A program made the position numbers and the translations under genes. DNA of 13,251 nt, from assembly GCA_003499585.1 (NCBI GenBank), contig DNSU01000133.1, positions 1-13,251 on the forward strand, read 5' to 3'. Positions 13,102-13,251 of the stretch are shown one piece after another. How positions within the stretch are numbered: position 1 is the first letter of the stretch; every line of letters begins with the position of its first letter. The notes under the pieces are model-generated. The model made no database searches, was not told the DNA's origin, and was given only the letters and a program-made list of their open reading frames with translations. Source of the stretch: Cyanobacteria bacterium UBA9579. Lineage in GTDB: Bacteria > Cyanobacteriota > Vampirovibrionia > Gastranaerophilales > UBA9579.

Positions 13102-13251
13102 TTTTCAAGTTAATAATCATTCCTAATAGAGAATATATTTATGAATTTTGTATCCCATTTGCTCCCTTTTTGCGCCTTTTTAATTTTGCCGATTTTGTAG
13201 TATGCATAATAATTTTAGAGATTTTGATATTTAGATTTTTTGATTCATGCT

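Overview
This is an AT-rich (about one third GC by eye) bacterial window. A large secreted export protein with one polysaccharide-export domain and repeated SLBB domains implies an outer membrane, so the host is Gram-negative or otherwise diderm. Gene style (TPR protein, FPAQF-type glycosyltransferase, small XRE proteins) would fit a Melainabacteria/Vampirovibrionia-like cyanobacterial relative, but that is only an impression; nothing in the window settles the taxon.

Layout. (1) 1-1200: a phage-like control region. A small HTH protein and a zinc-ribbon membrane protein (minus strand) diverge from an XRE repressor (plus strand) across a region with a consensus -35, two TTGGTCCYATT repeats and a palindrome, an arrangement like cI/cro. 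(2) 1195-2715, cassette A: a coiled-coil protein (minus), a divergent promoter, two tiny ORFs (plus), a hairpin-rich non-coding stretch and a frameshifted HsdS-like gene (minus). (3) 2906-8642, an envelope polysaccharide block: Zn-finger methyltransferase, five-repeat TPR protein, initiating sugar-phosphate transferase, a secreted protein of unknown function and the multi-SLBB exporter. No flippase, polymerase or Wzc-like kinase is present, so the pathway is incomplete here. (4) 8688-11279: a wrecked mobile-element region holding cassette B, a decayed second copy of cassette A in the same orientation. It has an integrase remnant with its catalytic Tyr replaced by His, a frameshifted excisionase-like gene, a coiled-coil remnant, a small-gene remnant with tandem stop codons, an HsdS-like 3' fragment, and a 5'-truncated integrase with a complete set of catalytic residues. 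(5) 11309-13251: terminator, tRNA-Phe(GAA) and a family 4 glycosyltransferase.

Interpretation. The polysaccharide genes lie between two direct copies of the same small cassette, each linked to phage or integrase genes and one close to a tRNA. I infer that at least one integrative element entered near tRNA-Phe and later decayed through deletions and recombination. Cassette A/B (coiled-coil protein, two small ORFs, hairpin region, orphan HsdS-like gene with no HsdM or HsdR) matches no named system I know and is the best candidate here for something undescribed. Its function cannot be read from the sequence.
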